Of a DNA stretch of 64,000 nt, positions 1 through 18,446 are shown piece by piece (position 1 is the first letter of the stretch; every line of letters starts with the position of its first letter). Made by a program: the position numbers and the translations under genes. The notes under the pieces were generated by a model. The model saw only the letters and a program-made list of their open reading frames with translations, was not told the DNA's origin and did no database searches. The stretch is from Corticium candelabrum (Eukaryota > Porifera > Homoscleromorpha > Homosclerophorida > Plakinidae). Where the stretch lies: the NCBI RefSeq assembly GCF_963422355.1, contig NC_085089.1, positions 7,990,552 to 8,054,551 of the forward strand, given 5' to 3'.

Positions 1-1438
1 AAGACGATATCCTCGGAGATTGCCTAGGTGGAGGAGCCTTGTCGAAACACCTTGCAGGCAGCATGTCTTGCTTGAGCTTATTGAACTGAAGTGATACAAT
101 TTAAAATGTCGAGATGTGATGAAGGAGTGGGACTCAGTCGTTGCAAAGATAGGCTTAGCAACAAAGAACGCCAAATAGCAAACAGACAATTAACTGACTG
201 TCAGATAGTCAACAGGCAGTTTTATACTAAGTTCTTGCTACACTACAATTCCACTTCCTTTCTTCATACTGCTTCCTTTCTCAAAGCCTAACCACCTCTT
301 TCTCATACATCACATTACCTATCTGGGGGCGTCTACTTACGTATGGCATATGGTATGGCAGTCAAAGTAATACCTAGATGAAGTCTTAGAAAGTTGTGTG
401 CCAACACTCATTAAAGACCAAGAAGCAAAACGAAGGGTTTCTTTTACGTAGTGACAACGCAATGGAGCTCTAGGCGATTTAGTAATCAGACGAAGTATGC
501 AACCATTCAAGTACTCATCGAGATCACACAACCAAACATCAATCAAAACCCATCCCTAGTAGCTAGACAACGTCGACTACAACATTGCTATGCCTACAAT
601 TACATATGTCGAGATGTCTCTACCTAGGTGTAGAGACTACGCCTAGTCAACGATGTAGCATCCGAAAACCTAGAGTAAAACGGCGCGGAGGATGAGGGTT
701 CTACATACTGGTTCTTGTCACACTGTGTGTAATATTGTTGGCAGAAATTCGGCTACGGTCATACTGCTATTAATTAATAAACCAGAGAGCATTCCCAAAC
801 GAGGCCACTACATATCATTGGCGCAAGACATATTATGTAAGAAATTTCCTTTGACATAGTTTTTGGTCTCCTGTACCGGATGTAGCAACATCCCTTACAC
901 ATTGCCAGCCCACGCGCGATAAGACACAAACTTGTAGACAACATGCAAACTCGCGTACGGTCAGGAAACACACGGAAACAGCATTACAAGGGTCACACGG
1001 AAAAGCGCGTACACCTTTGAATTGTGGCAACGGCTCCAACTCGATGTGGTTTGCCGCACGAAAACGTGATGAACCACGGCTAGAGCGTCTGTTTCGTACA
1101 GCTCCAACTATTAGGCCGTCTCTCGCTCTCAAGTCTACCGATTCTCCAGGCAGATTGTGCAAGGGCATCTTCTTCTACAGAAAAGGTTCACTTCAATTGG
1201 ATGACAACAGAAACAACTAAGAAGAGAATGCGGCACAAGGGGGCTTACGTCGGTATCCATTGACCTCGATAAACTTTACCGCTTTGAAACGTGAAAGGGA
1301 GATGGTAAAGAAAGAGAAGGGATTTGTTTGGCCACTACGACGGTTTCATTGTGTGTAAGCATTGGAGAGGCGATCTCCCGGATGACAAACCAAGTCTGTT
1401 CTGGATCGTGACACATCGAGACGGGCTGCTGCGCGAGC
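1..1438. other. No recognisable gene
   Basis: Only short overlapping open frames are seen. The longest is 111 codons on the minus strand (1168-833), and I recognise no domain in any of them. The stretch may hold the promoter and 5' UTR of the JmjC gene that starts at 1439. I see no repeat or RNA gene. Confidence 0.5.
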
Positions 1439-3082
1439 ATGCCGGCCAGAAAACGAAATGCCAAAGCAGTGGTGCAAATTGGACACCCAACCAGTCGAGC
1501 CGTTAGTCGAAGTGGGCGTGGAAAGGGAGGAAGATTGCGAGTTCGAGCTGATATTGCTTTTGTCGCTCTAGTAGGCAGCGCTTTCGTCGTTGCCTACGTC
1601 ATAGCAAGCAACCCTCTAGGCAATGGTGATGCCGTTGTACCTTATATTGTAGATGGACAAGTTAGTGTGAAGGAGTGGACACTTGACTTGCCATTTGCTG
1701 AGACAGTGGCTGCAGCAGGAGAGGCCGTCGTACTGAGACACACCGTTGTGGAAAAGTGGAGAGCACGAAACGTCTGGAAACCATCGTACCTGAGCCAGAA
1801 AATAAAACAACTTGATGGAATTTATGAAAATGATAATCGCTGGTTTGGACCTTATTATGACATCAGAAAACCTTTAGTTAATCTAACGAAACGTGTGAAC
1901 TCGTATTCCACCAACTTGTCTATGAGTGGAGTTGAATTGTTTAGGAGGATATTGTCTAATGAGAGTAAAGATTTTGTGTACTTTAGTGGTGAAATAGAGA
2001 GACTTGGATCTTGGGCTATAGATGACCTTCTTCCACTCGATGAATTTATAAGTCTTAACCCTCAATCGACATCTATTAATGTATGGATTGGGCAACCTCG
2101 TGTTATTGCTCACTGTCACTATGATGGATATCATAACATGTATGTCCAACTGTTTGGCAAAAAGAAGTTCACTCTATTTCGACCATCTCAATGGTCATTC
2201 ATCTATCCATACCCATTTCTGCATCCCAGCCATGCACAGAGCCAAGTCAACCTTAGTGATACTGATCTAGATCGGTTTCCACAAGTGCAAAAAGCACATG
2301 CTGTTGAAGCAGTGATAGGTCCTGGTGATGTCTTGTACATACCACCACTCTGGTTTCACTACGTTGAAGCACTTGAAGCAAGGTGGTTACTTTCCATTTG
2401 ATTAATTTGGAAATTTACCAATATATTGTCTTTTACTGGCAGCATATCTGTAAATGTCTGGACCGACTCAGCACAGACGCTTCAAGTTCAGAAAATGTAT
2501 CAAACTCCAGTTCCTCTATTTGATGGAATCTCATCAGAGAAGAAGGACCTTCAAGTGCTTGCATTGGTCATCATAATTAAGAAACTCATAAATGAAACAC
2601 ACACGAGGAAGGTAAAGTTGTTACTGATTGTGTTCTGTGCATATTTATTTATGTTACAGCATGGATGTATACAGTTGGTATGGAGTTATTATGGAAAGTG
2701 GGTGGCTAAGTGCAAGATGTAACACATTGTTTTATTGCAGCTAACCAACAGCCCAGAAACCTTTTTGAGCAATCTGTATGACATTCGCTACTACAATCTT
2801 GTAGTCTCTGGAGTTTTGCCAAGAACAGGATGGTCACATGAGAATAAATCTGTCTGTTCTTTACTTCAAAGTTTAATGTCTGACCTGCAGACTGTTTTGA
2901 AAGATGCAGATTCATTGCAGAAGTACTTTCGTTACATTAGAACTAGTGTTGAACTTCTTCCAACTGAAACACGAGAAGTGTGGCTGGGTAACTTGGTAGA
3001 GAGCTTGCTAGAATCTGTGGTAACTGCACCATTTGTGGCCCAAGTATTGAGTGAGTCTTTGGAATGTCTTCACAGATTCTAA
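1439..3082 (+). CDS. JmjC/cupin-type 2-oxoglutarate Fe(II) hydroxylase, membrane-anchored, TYW5-like
   Basis: Three exons (1439-2382, 2443-2611, 2741-3082) join in phase to 484 codons. An N-terminal basic tail (RKRNAK, RSGRGKGGR) precedes one hydrophobic helix at about residues 37-56, so a type II membrane anchor is likely. The cupin core has the iron triad: H227-x-D229 in HYDGYHNMY, and the distal His at 307 in GDVLYIPPLWFHYVEA. The run GKKKFTLFRP after the first motif resembles TYW5/JMJD7-type cupin_8 proteins. The reaction would be 2-oxoglutarate-dependent hydroxylation; the substrate cannot be read from sequence. The helical C-terminus (exon 3) has no recognised domain. An AATAAA lies at 3233. 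The gene is convergent with the rhamnosidase. The JmjC assignment is firm; the exact subfamily is not. Confidence 0.85.
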
Positions 3083-3729
3083 ATGAAGTGTTTGCAAACA
3101 CAAGACTTCACATCATCATCAATTTTTAAAGATTATAATTCCGATCGGATGTACTCGACTGTACATATCAAGTACTTATTTGTTTTGTGTTCTCTTGAGG
3201 ACCCGTTTAATTTATTGTTCAAACTGTCAAAAAATAAAATATGTAGAGACTGTAATGAAATTAGAAAAAACTTAGCTACCAGTGTGTCTGTCTTTTTACT
3301 TGTTTATTGAATTCTTTCTACATGAGATACAGACATTGCGCTTGTGTTGCACTTTGGTTGTACATACAGTGTAACACATGTACACTTCCGTGGTCAAATA
3401 TTCAGTCAGTCAAACATTCAACAGGTTATACAAAAACAGTCACCTGTTTACATTCCCCTTTTCTTTGTTGCATGAAGAAACTCATTGTACAACATGAACA
3501 CACCCGGATCATAATATTTGCAGAACTTGTTTGAGGGCATCTTAACACCTTGCAGATTAAGAAATTTGGATCAAAGTTAACGACCACTATATTTTCCAAT
3601 GACTGTTTAAATGTTTCACAGAACTAGGCATGAAAACAAAAATGATATATCCAAACAATGTGTTGTCTTTGTCAATGAAAACGAGACTTCTAGTGATCAG
3701 CAACAAGTAGACAAAACAACAGAACAGTC
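3083..3729. other. Convergent 3' intergenic region
   Basis: Spacer between the stop codons of the JmjC gene (+) and the rhamnosidase (-). It holds an AATAAA at 3233-3238 that suits the JmjC transcript. I see no conserved coding region. Confidence 0.6.
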
Positions 3730-6700
3730 TTACATGGACAGCACAAACACATATGTCCCAGAGCCAGCCTGGAACACTACTTCTCCTTCACCTGCTTTGG
3801 CAGAACCAATACCCGCTTCAGCAGTAAAATGGCCTTCCTTCCAAATGGTATGCCCCATCTCAGTGATGGTTACTACACTAGGATCATTACCAAGAGTTGG
3901 TACATGGATCTCAGCATCACTATTGACTGGTATTGTAACTTCTTGCGAGAACATTGCTCCTCCCTTACATGAAGCTTGAACAACAAGATGTTTCAATACA
4001 TCAGTGCAAGGATCCCCTCCAAAGTGGTCATTTGTAGCTGTAATTGTACACTGAGACTTGCCCATACAGTCCTTCATTACTGTAGCGACAGAGTTATTTG
4101 AGCTGCAGTTGAACATCTGAAAGTCACCACATGAACCGTTGGGTGTACCAAATGAGGCAAAATTGATGTGATCAATGACACCACCAGGAGGACACACTAG
4201 TATTGCGTTCTTGTTTTCATCAGCAGTGGCACAAATCATGCTGCCCATCTGTGACCAGGAAGAACGGATCTCACCACGTATTGAACCCAATGTGGCATCA
4301 ACAGCCATCAGTGTTGTATCTGACACAGAAATATGTGGACTAAATCATGCATGCGCATTATAGTTTTTTGCTTACTAGCAGTGAGTCTTGGTTGAATGCG
4401 TAGATGTTGATATCCGTTTGTTCCTTCCACCATGTTGATACCAGCAATCGCCTGGTAATACCATGGACCTTGCCCTCCAAACATGATGTGATTGCGAGAA
4501 CTGACTCCATGGAACTGAGTCCCTACCCAGCTTTCCCAGAGTGTCGTTGCTCCCTGCACCACCATCCAACCCCAGCTTGGTTCGGTTTTCTGTGATGCAA
4601 CTTTGAGAGCAAGATCAAATTGGCCATGATCAGTCAGTGCAGGAAGCAAAAATTTTGTTCCAACAATACCTAATCATATACAAAATATTAATTAATATTA
4701 ATATGAGTACATCTATTATGAAAATTATTCAACTGACCAGTGTTGAGGTGATCATTTATGCTGTTGGTATACTTCACCAAGTTGTTAACTACACCTTGCA
4801 CATCCGCTTCGGGCACTAGTCCCAGAACTAGCGGCATGGAATGTGTTGTTTGCCCGCTGATACTGCCGTCAGAATATGATTTGGTCGAAGGATTATAAAA
4901 CACTTTATTGAAGCTTTCCTTAGCAGTGTCTAACAACAAGTACGATTGCCAACAGTGATTAAAACAAAATGTTTATGACTCACCTGCTTCCTTCTTGTAC
5001 ATTTCAGAGTCTGCAGTCATATTGAGCATTTCTGCAAACCACGCAACTAACTCCAGTTGTTGGATGAAGTAGCTTGATGAAACAAGAGGACTAGCATAAC
5101 CACACCCTGTGCCTTCTTTTGCAACAGAGCACCAGTCACCATAACGACTGGCTGTAAGCAGACCAGATTTAGAATCAACACGAGATCGAAGGTTGTCGAG
5201 ATGGGCTTTTACTCCCTCGTAGTGTTGTTCAATAATCTGATGGTCATCTAATTTATAACGAAATCACATTGTCAAACATTGTTGGAACAATGCTGCAAGA
5301 ATATGGCCGTATAATACCATAGTAATGATACATCCAGTATGTGATAAGTGTGTAAGCAACACCCCATGCAGGATCTGCTGGTAGTCCACCATGATGATAC
5401 CATGGAACACAATCAGGAACTGCTCCATCCCCTTTATTTTCTTTCGCTACAAACAGTTGAGTGTCACGAATGTCTCTTAAAAACTTTGTGTAGGTTGATG
5501 CCATGTCGAAATTATGGATGGTAAACTCTGCAGAGAGCTGAGCATCACCCAACCAACCTCGACGTTCTCGCTGAGGACAGTCAGTTGGGATACTACAAGT
5601 ACAAAAATATTTACATCTGAACTGTGTTTGCCTCTGTATGAATTGTTCTTTGGTCTATTTGTTTATCCCGCAGTTTGATTTTATCCTCTTTCATTTGCCT
5701 GTCTGACTAGCCTTAGTTTGTGGACCCAGGTCTATCAGATCGACCGTTTGTCTGTGCTACCTGTCTGCCACACAATCATCTTAGCCAGTGGAAACGACTC
5801 CACTTTTAGAATGTAAGGTACTTCTGTATATATTCTTTGATACCTTATGAAATTTGAAAGACTAGCAAATCGCGTGATATGTTGAACTCCATTGAGAATG
5901 TCGTGATCCTTACTGAATACAATACTACTCTCTTCATTCACATCAGTGTGGACGAAATGTGCCACCAATGAGAGATAATTAGGCGTTCCGGGAAAGCCAG
6001 TAACTTGGACATAACGAAAGCCATAATAGGTAAAACGAGGTTCAAACTCAATGGAGTATTCATCACCACCAAAGATGTAGCTGCAATTGCATGGACTGTA
6101 TTACAGATAGTAGGCATATGTACAACATAGTGTATGGTACATTACACGGTCAGTTCCGGAGAGTTGTGATAGCGATGTTGAACAAATCCATTTTCAAACA
6201 TCATCTCGGCATGCAGCAATGTAATGTTTGTGCCTGCAGGACCTGACTGATCCAAACGTAATGTACAAAATCCAGCCTTCATACACACATTAATATGACA
6301 GTGTATATGCCAAGATTCCAAAGAAATAATCAAACCATGTTTTGTCCAAAATCATACACAAAAGTGCCTGGTGCAGGCTCAGAGATGGACAAAGCAGTGT
6401 ATGTGTTCACTTTCTTTGCATGAGGCATCATGTGTGCTGACAGATTTCCTGTTGGTGAGTTCTTCAATGCTGTTGCATTAGCCCAGTGACTGTCATCATA
6501 ACTCTATAACAATAGTACAGAAACTAGTACACATATCTAGCTGCTACTGTATATTCTTGTCATTTCTACACAGCTTTCATTGACCCCTATAGCTATCTAC
6601 TACTCACTTTTTGCTACCAGTGTCAGTGTGTTGACCTTACTCCTAACTTAGGCTTCATGCATTGCTGTGTCAGTTGTGTACATGACATCCATTTAGCAAG

Positions 6701-8068
6701 AGGGACATGTGCGTGTAGACACATTACTGATACTGCTATTCGATAAAACAGAAGATACATTACGACTGTTGATTGCTCAATCAGAAACACATACTTGATG
6801 GAATATACAGGAGGTTTTAGCTTTTAAAGAAAATATTACTGTAATTTCTTATATAAGGTTTAGCTAGTACCTAATCATTATTTGAGTAACAGTATGCTTT
6901 TAGCACTGGGTGCAATTGTGTACTGCCCTTAATTCAGCCGAGCATAAAGAAGTTTTGACTGCACAGCTCCTGAGTTTCCCTCTCTAAGCAATAGACTATG
7001 TATACAATCATGTATGTGCACATTTCAAGCAGTGTGCATTTTCTCGTTCGACTGATATGGCATGCAGCAATGGATAGTTTCCAGTAAGTGAAAAATTGCA
7101 GAGTGTAATTTATATACAAAACCTCTTACAGGCATATCCCATCTTGGAGTAGCCATGGTTGAGTTATATATTTCTCCGACGTAAATATCATCTTCAACAA
7201 TAGGTCCAGCAGTCTGCTTCCATGAGTCTGTGTCGGTCTTTACAGGAAAGCCTCCTCCACCTTCAAAGTTGAGAAACATAATGCAGCGAAGTGCTCGACC
7301 TCCTACATTGACAGTAGGCTGAGCATACCAACCTAATATAAATCAATGGAAACGTGATTGCCTTAACTTAATAAATCAATTGATTATATTAAATCTACCA
7401 TGTCCAAGTGTGACTGACAGTGCATTTTGACCAACATGAATTAAGTCGGTCACATCATGAGCATCATACAGCAGCCTGTATTCGAACGTTGTGAACGGTC
7501 CCAAGACGTGGTCGCCAACCCGTTGACCGTTAATTTTCGCCTGATAGTAGCCGAGACCGATTATGTACAGGAAAGCAGCTACTACTGGCTGGTCAACTGC
7601 AAACTCCGTTCGAAGTTGATTTCCTTTCTCTCCATCCAGCCAGTCTGCAAACACCCAGCCTTCGTCTCCAGCCATGAGTCCGGTTTGAAAGTAGGCCATC
7701 TCACTGGTTGGTGATTGTTGTCCAGACGAATCCCAATATGTAACAGTCCAGAAGTAGCGCGTCACTCTCGTTAACTTCGGTCCTCCATACACAGCATTCG
7801 TACTCCTGTTGGTAGCCACCTTTCCAGAATCCCAGAACATCTCTCCTGGCTCTCGCGGTTGAGTTCTGTTGGAATGATAGACAACAACTCGGCAAGCTGT
7901 TTGCTTCTGTCCGCGTTCGGTGTGGTCAAGAGCCCACGAAAAACGAGGATTTTCCACGTCAATAGCAATAGAGTTTTCAAGGTATTCGACACGCAATCGA
8001 AATGGCGCAAGAGGAAGGGACACGGTCCCTGCAAAGAGACTCATAAGAGCGAAGAGCAGAAGCATCAT
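3730..8068 (-). CDS. Secreted GH78 alpha-L-rhamnosidase with an inserted SUEL lectin domain
   Basis: Ten exons: 8068-7399, 7332-7130, 6503-6336, 6276-6146, 6080-5844, 5592-5318, 5247-4984, 4929-4738, 4669-4376, 4319-3730. They sum to 3,024 nt (1,007 aa) with every phase consistent. A signal peptide is at residues 1-17 (LLLFALMSLFAGTVS). It is followed by the N-terminal beta-sandwich domains and the (alpha/alpha)6 barrel. The segment SIPTDCPQRERRGWLGDAQ supplies D474, E479 and D486, with the spacing of the catalytic cluster known from bacterial GH78; E759 in TTLWESW is the likely second acid. The C-terminal sandwich (IRSSW ... VTIPVNS) is interrupted by a SUEL domain, residues 841-929, with eight cysteines, the FASFGTP motif and GGDPC. 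The enzyme would cleave terminal L-rhamnose outside the cell, and the lectin probably helps bind the glycan. GH78 is mainly bacterial and fungal, but the introns show this copy is resident. It is head-to-head with NVL. Confidence 0.93.
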
Positions 8069-8159
8069 TTGCAGCTCACAAGCACCGCCTACTCACACTC
8101 ACATATGCACACCTCCTAGTCACACCTCATATACGGGACTAGGACCGTTAATTGGTGGC
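8069..8159. promoter_or_regulatory. Compact bidirectional promoter, rhamnosidase / NVL
   Basis: Only 91 bases separate the start codons of the rhamnosidase (-) and NVL (+), so both 5' UTRs and both promoters must lie here or overlap the genes. I see no clear TATA box. The sequence is rich in CACA/CACTCACA. Shared control is inferred from the spacing alone. Confidence 0.55.
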
Positions 8160-12725
<4,566 letters not shown>

Positions 12726-12883
12726 TCAAGGAGATTTTTCCAATAGAACATATCGACACAGCTGGAGTTATTCATGGCAGAATTACTTGTTTATCTGACA
12801 ATATCTGTATGGTGTTGTACATTAATTAATAGAATAGAATATTATGCATTGAGAATTAAGACAGCAAATTTGGTGTGTCATAC

Positions 12884-12953
<70 letters not shown>

Positions 12954-13297
12954 ACTGTTACTCACACACACACTTCAAACCAAAATGCAATAAGTACATT
13001 TGCAAGCATAGGTAACTCATATCACACGATGTTATTTACCACAAACCGTACTGTACACACACAGAGCAAGATCAGTATGCAAGCAAATCTGATAGGAAAG
13101 AACAGCTGTTAAGTTGCAATTGGTCTAACATGCCACCAGCGAAATCACACTGAAGCAACAGCTTATAATAAGAAACTTCATATTATTAATTCAAAATGGT
13201 GTTTTAATTAACATACATAAATAACTGAATAGTTAAAACAGAGATAATAGTAAGCATTTGAAGAAGTATAAACGGTATAACTTTATGTAGCTCATAG
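12726..13297. other. Convergent spacer with (CA)n
   Basis: Region between the 3' ends of NVL and SLC25 gene A. It contains a (CA)n run at about 12,886-12,952 and A/T-rich sequence. I see no gene. Confidence 0.65.
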
Positions 13298-15525
<2,228 letters not shown>

Positions 15526-15648
15526 TGTGTCGTCAATCTCTTCTTCCTACACTCCGGAGTGCACCAGGATGTGTCGTTTTCCGCGCACAAAGGGTCTGGG
15601 TACGAGGCTAGACCCTACACATCCGGGATAAAAAGCTATCCGAGGGGG
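15526..15648. promoter_or_regulatory. Bidirectional promoter region of SLC25 genes A and B, carrying a MITE-like end
   Basis: 123 bases separate the two start codons. The motif GGGTCTGGGTACGAGGCTAG (about 15,594-15,613) matches the ends of the small foldback elements found elsewhere in the window (45,841; 57,784; also 39,827), so part of a MITE lies inside this shared promoter. Promoter function is inferred from position. Confidence 0.5.
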
Positions 15649-16410
15649 ATGGGTGAGAATTTTGTAGCCGGTTGGTTTGGAGGTAAGTGTTGTCTCAGTC
15701 TTAAGAAACGAAAGCAGTCAGGTTATTGTGCGTAGAAAGAGTAGGAAGAACGGTAGATTGAAATGTTGTACTGTACTAGCTAGCTATAGACGGTGTTAGA
15801 TCCCGTCAGTGTACACGTGTGTAGAACGTTTGACGTTTGTTGAGCATGCGTAGTGTACTTTCATAGTTACTCGCCGTTCGCTCTCACGTTTGGACTTTCC
15901 AAAATCGCAATTCCCGCATTCTTGGTACGTTGGGACGATCTTGGCATCATTCGAAAGGGCAAGAGCTCGGATTTTTTTTCAATAGCAGAATTGTAAACCG
16001 GACCTTGCGAGGATAAAGATTTTGCACTAAGAAGGTCTTTACATCAGACGTTGTGATGTTGTGCTAAATTGTCACGTGAGCGGATGCTTATGCAAAGGAT
16101 GCCGCCAATATTCTCAAATATTTCTATTGCATTCCAATGCTCTCACTGCCTAGAGTTTCTATGTACCTAGAGATACAAAATAGGACGGGAAATCGCTGTT
16201 GTTAAAACATTTGTGGGCAGTCAACCACTTTGGTGGTGGTGTTCAACTGTGTTGGATCAATACAATTGTCCAGGTGAATGATGGAGGCCACACGATTGTG
16301 TCGATTGGTATAGCCTATCACAACGTGATTGACTGTTTCCAGGTCTGCACTGCACAAGCAGCAGATGGGACTCTCTCCCTCCCTCCCTCCCTCCCTCCCT
16401 CCCTCCCTCC

Positions 16411-16484
<74 letters not shown>

Positions 16485-17597
16485 TGTATGGTATTGCAGT
16501 TGCGTGATACAATTAATAGCAAGTAGTAGTCAGTACTGTAAGCAGCTCTAAGTGTACATACATATGACAACATCTCTGTGATGATTTTTGTTTACAGTGT
16601 ATGTGTCACATATTTATAGGTTGTGCAGGCATTGCAGTTGGTCATCCATTTGACACTGTGAAAGTACGCCTGCAAACACAATCTTTTGGTGGTCCTCAAT
16701 ACAGAGGTCTCTTTCACTGCTTTCATTCTATTATCAAGCAAGAATCTGTATGGAACATTACAATATAGGCACAGACACGTCTAACGACACATGGACAGCT
16801 AGAGAGTATTTGTTGGTTATTTTGGTGTTTACTTGTAGGTATTTGGTTTGTACAAAGGAATGTTATCTCCACTCTTGGGCGTAGCAGCCATAAATTCTAT
16901 TCTATTTGGTGTTTATGGTGGTGTGATGGATTACTTTCATGCACATAGTTTGAATCCTTCTCATTCTACTTATCTTTGTCAAGTTGGAGTTGCTGGAGCG
17001 TCTGCTGGTTTTCTTCAATCTTTTATCTTGTCGCCGACTGATCTTGTAAAAACACGTCTGCAAATGCAGGGTCGAGGACAGAAGGCATCGAAGGAACTTT
17101 ACAGAAGTCCACTTGATTGCATATACAAAATCTATCATCGTGAGGGTATTAGAAGAGGAGTCTTTCGAGGACAAGGAATCACCTTGTTGCGAGAGGTGCC
17201 TAGTTTTGGAATCTACTTTGTGTGGTATGATATAATGAGCCAGTTTATCGCAAATACTTTTCAACCATCCAATCGATTTCGAGCAGTTTCTGCAATTGTT
17301 TCTGGTGGAACTACCGGCATGTTGTGTTGGCTTTCTACATATCCATTTGATGTTGTTAAATCTCGAATTCAAGCAGATGGCATTGATGGGAAACATACAA
17401 GATATAATGGAATTATTGACTGCTTTAGGAAAAGCTATAGAGAAGAAGGACTTGCTGTTTTTGGTCGAGGTCTTCTCTCTTGCTTGATCAGAGCCTTTCC
17501 TGTGAATGCAGCAACCTTCTTGGTTGTTGAACTTGTGTTGTGGATGAATAACAGTGCTTTAGACAAGAGACCTTCTAAAGCCAATGAAATTGTTTGA
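15649..17597 (+). CDS. Mitochondrial carrier SLC25 family, gene B
   Basis: Three exons (15649-15682, 16620-16747, 16839-17597) encode 306 aa. Exon 1 is a 34-nt, phase-1 exon (MGENFVAGWFG) like those of genes A and C. The carrier signatures are PFDTVK, PTDLVK and PFDVVK, with GIRRGVFRGQG and RAFPVNAATF typical of the SLC25A20/29/45/47/48 branch. It belongs in the mitochondrial inner membrane; the substrate is unknown. The intron after DTVK seen in gene A is absent. Intron 1 holds a long pyrimidine-rich repeat. Gene B is a paralog of A and C, and I judge it closer to C because both lack the extra intron. Confidence 0.9.
16373..16481 (+). repeat. (CCCT)n-(CT)n tract
   Basis: A CCCT tandem run passes into a CT dinucleotide run, ending just before CAACTG. 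It lies in intron 1 of SLC25 gene B, on the coding strand, about 140 bases upstream of the acceptor at 16,618. Confidence 0.9.
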
Positions 17598-17875
17598 GTT
17601 TAGTACATTTGATGTCTCTGCAGATATGGTACCCAGCTTAATTGTTTTGGTTGCTCTTGTATCCGGTCATGGACACGTTATTTAGTAAATTACCGATATG
17701 ATATTCTTTATATTATGAACATTTCTATTTGTGCCAAGTGGTGTAGAGACTCCTAGCTAGTCGTACAAACACACTATAGTATGTAGCCTGGTAGGCATAC
17801 CACCTGCGTGCTTCCTCAATGTTTCCAGCTATGGTCAAGAAATCATTCCTAGCTTGAACTTTATATAAGACTCAG

Positions 17876-18425
17876 GCTGTGTCTCCACTTGTTGCTCTTT
17901 AAACATGTTTAACGTTAAACACGTTTGGACTCTAAACATGTTTAGTAGACAGAGTCTCCACTTGTCCATTTATTCTGGGCTATTAAAAGAATTATCCGGG
18001 ACTTTGTTGTATCGCGCGAATTCGTTTCTTGTGCACCAGACAGTCGGAGATCGTCTTCTGGTCGTCTGAAAACCATCAGAGACACGAGTCTCTGTCTTCG
18101 CCGAAATCGTTCTCTCCTGACCCTCTGCATCAGTCTACGCACTCTCTGACATTGCCTAATTCTGTCTTCTTCCAACAGTCTCCAAAGATAGAGAAAGAAC
18201 AGCGCGAAAGAACTAACATCCATCGTCGTAGAACGCACGTTTCTATCATATGACCGCTAAGCCTAAACCGCTTTCGCTACACTACCTCCTAATCATGTTT
18301 AGCAAAAGCTGTTTAGGTTTACAGTTAATTAAACAGGTTTAGCGGTAGTGGAGACGCGATTATTCTTAAACATGTTTAGACTTAAACAGGTTGTAAACAT
18401 GTCTAAGCCCTAGTGGAGACGCGCC
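17876..18425. mobile_element. Non-autonomous foldback MITE, about 550 bp
   Basis: The ends are inverted: GCTGTGTCTCCACT on the left, and on the right the complement of GGCGCGTCTCCACT. The direct repeat CTCAG flanks both sides (17,871-17,875 and 18,426-18,430). Inside, AAACATGTTTA palindromes recur, including TTTAACGTTAAACA. No transposase frame is present. A second TAGTGGAGACGCGA-type end at about 18,344 suggests a nested or double structure. The family is not recognised. Confidence 0.65.
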
Positions 18426-18446
18426 CTCAGTTTCTGTTTTGCTTTG

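Noticed and set aside
833-1168. 111-codon minus-strand frame near the left edge
   Set aside because: No recognisable domain, no splice partners and no homology I can name; length is within chance for this composition.
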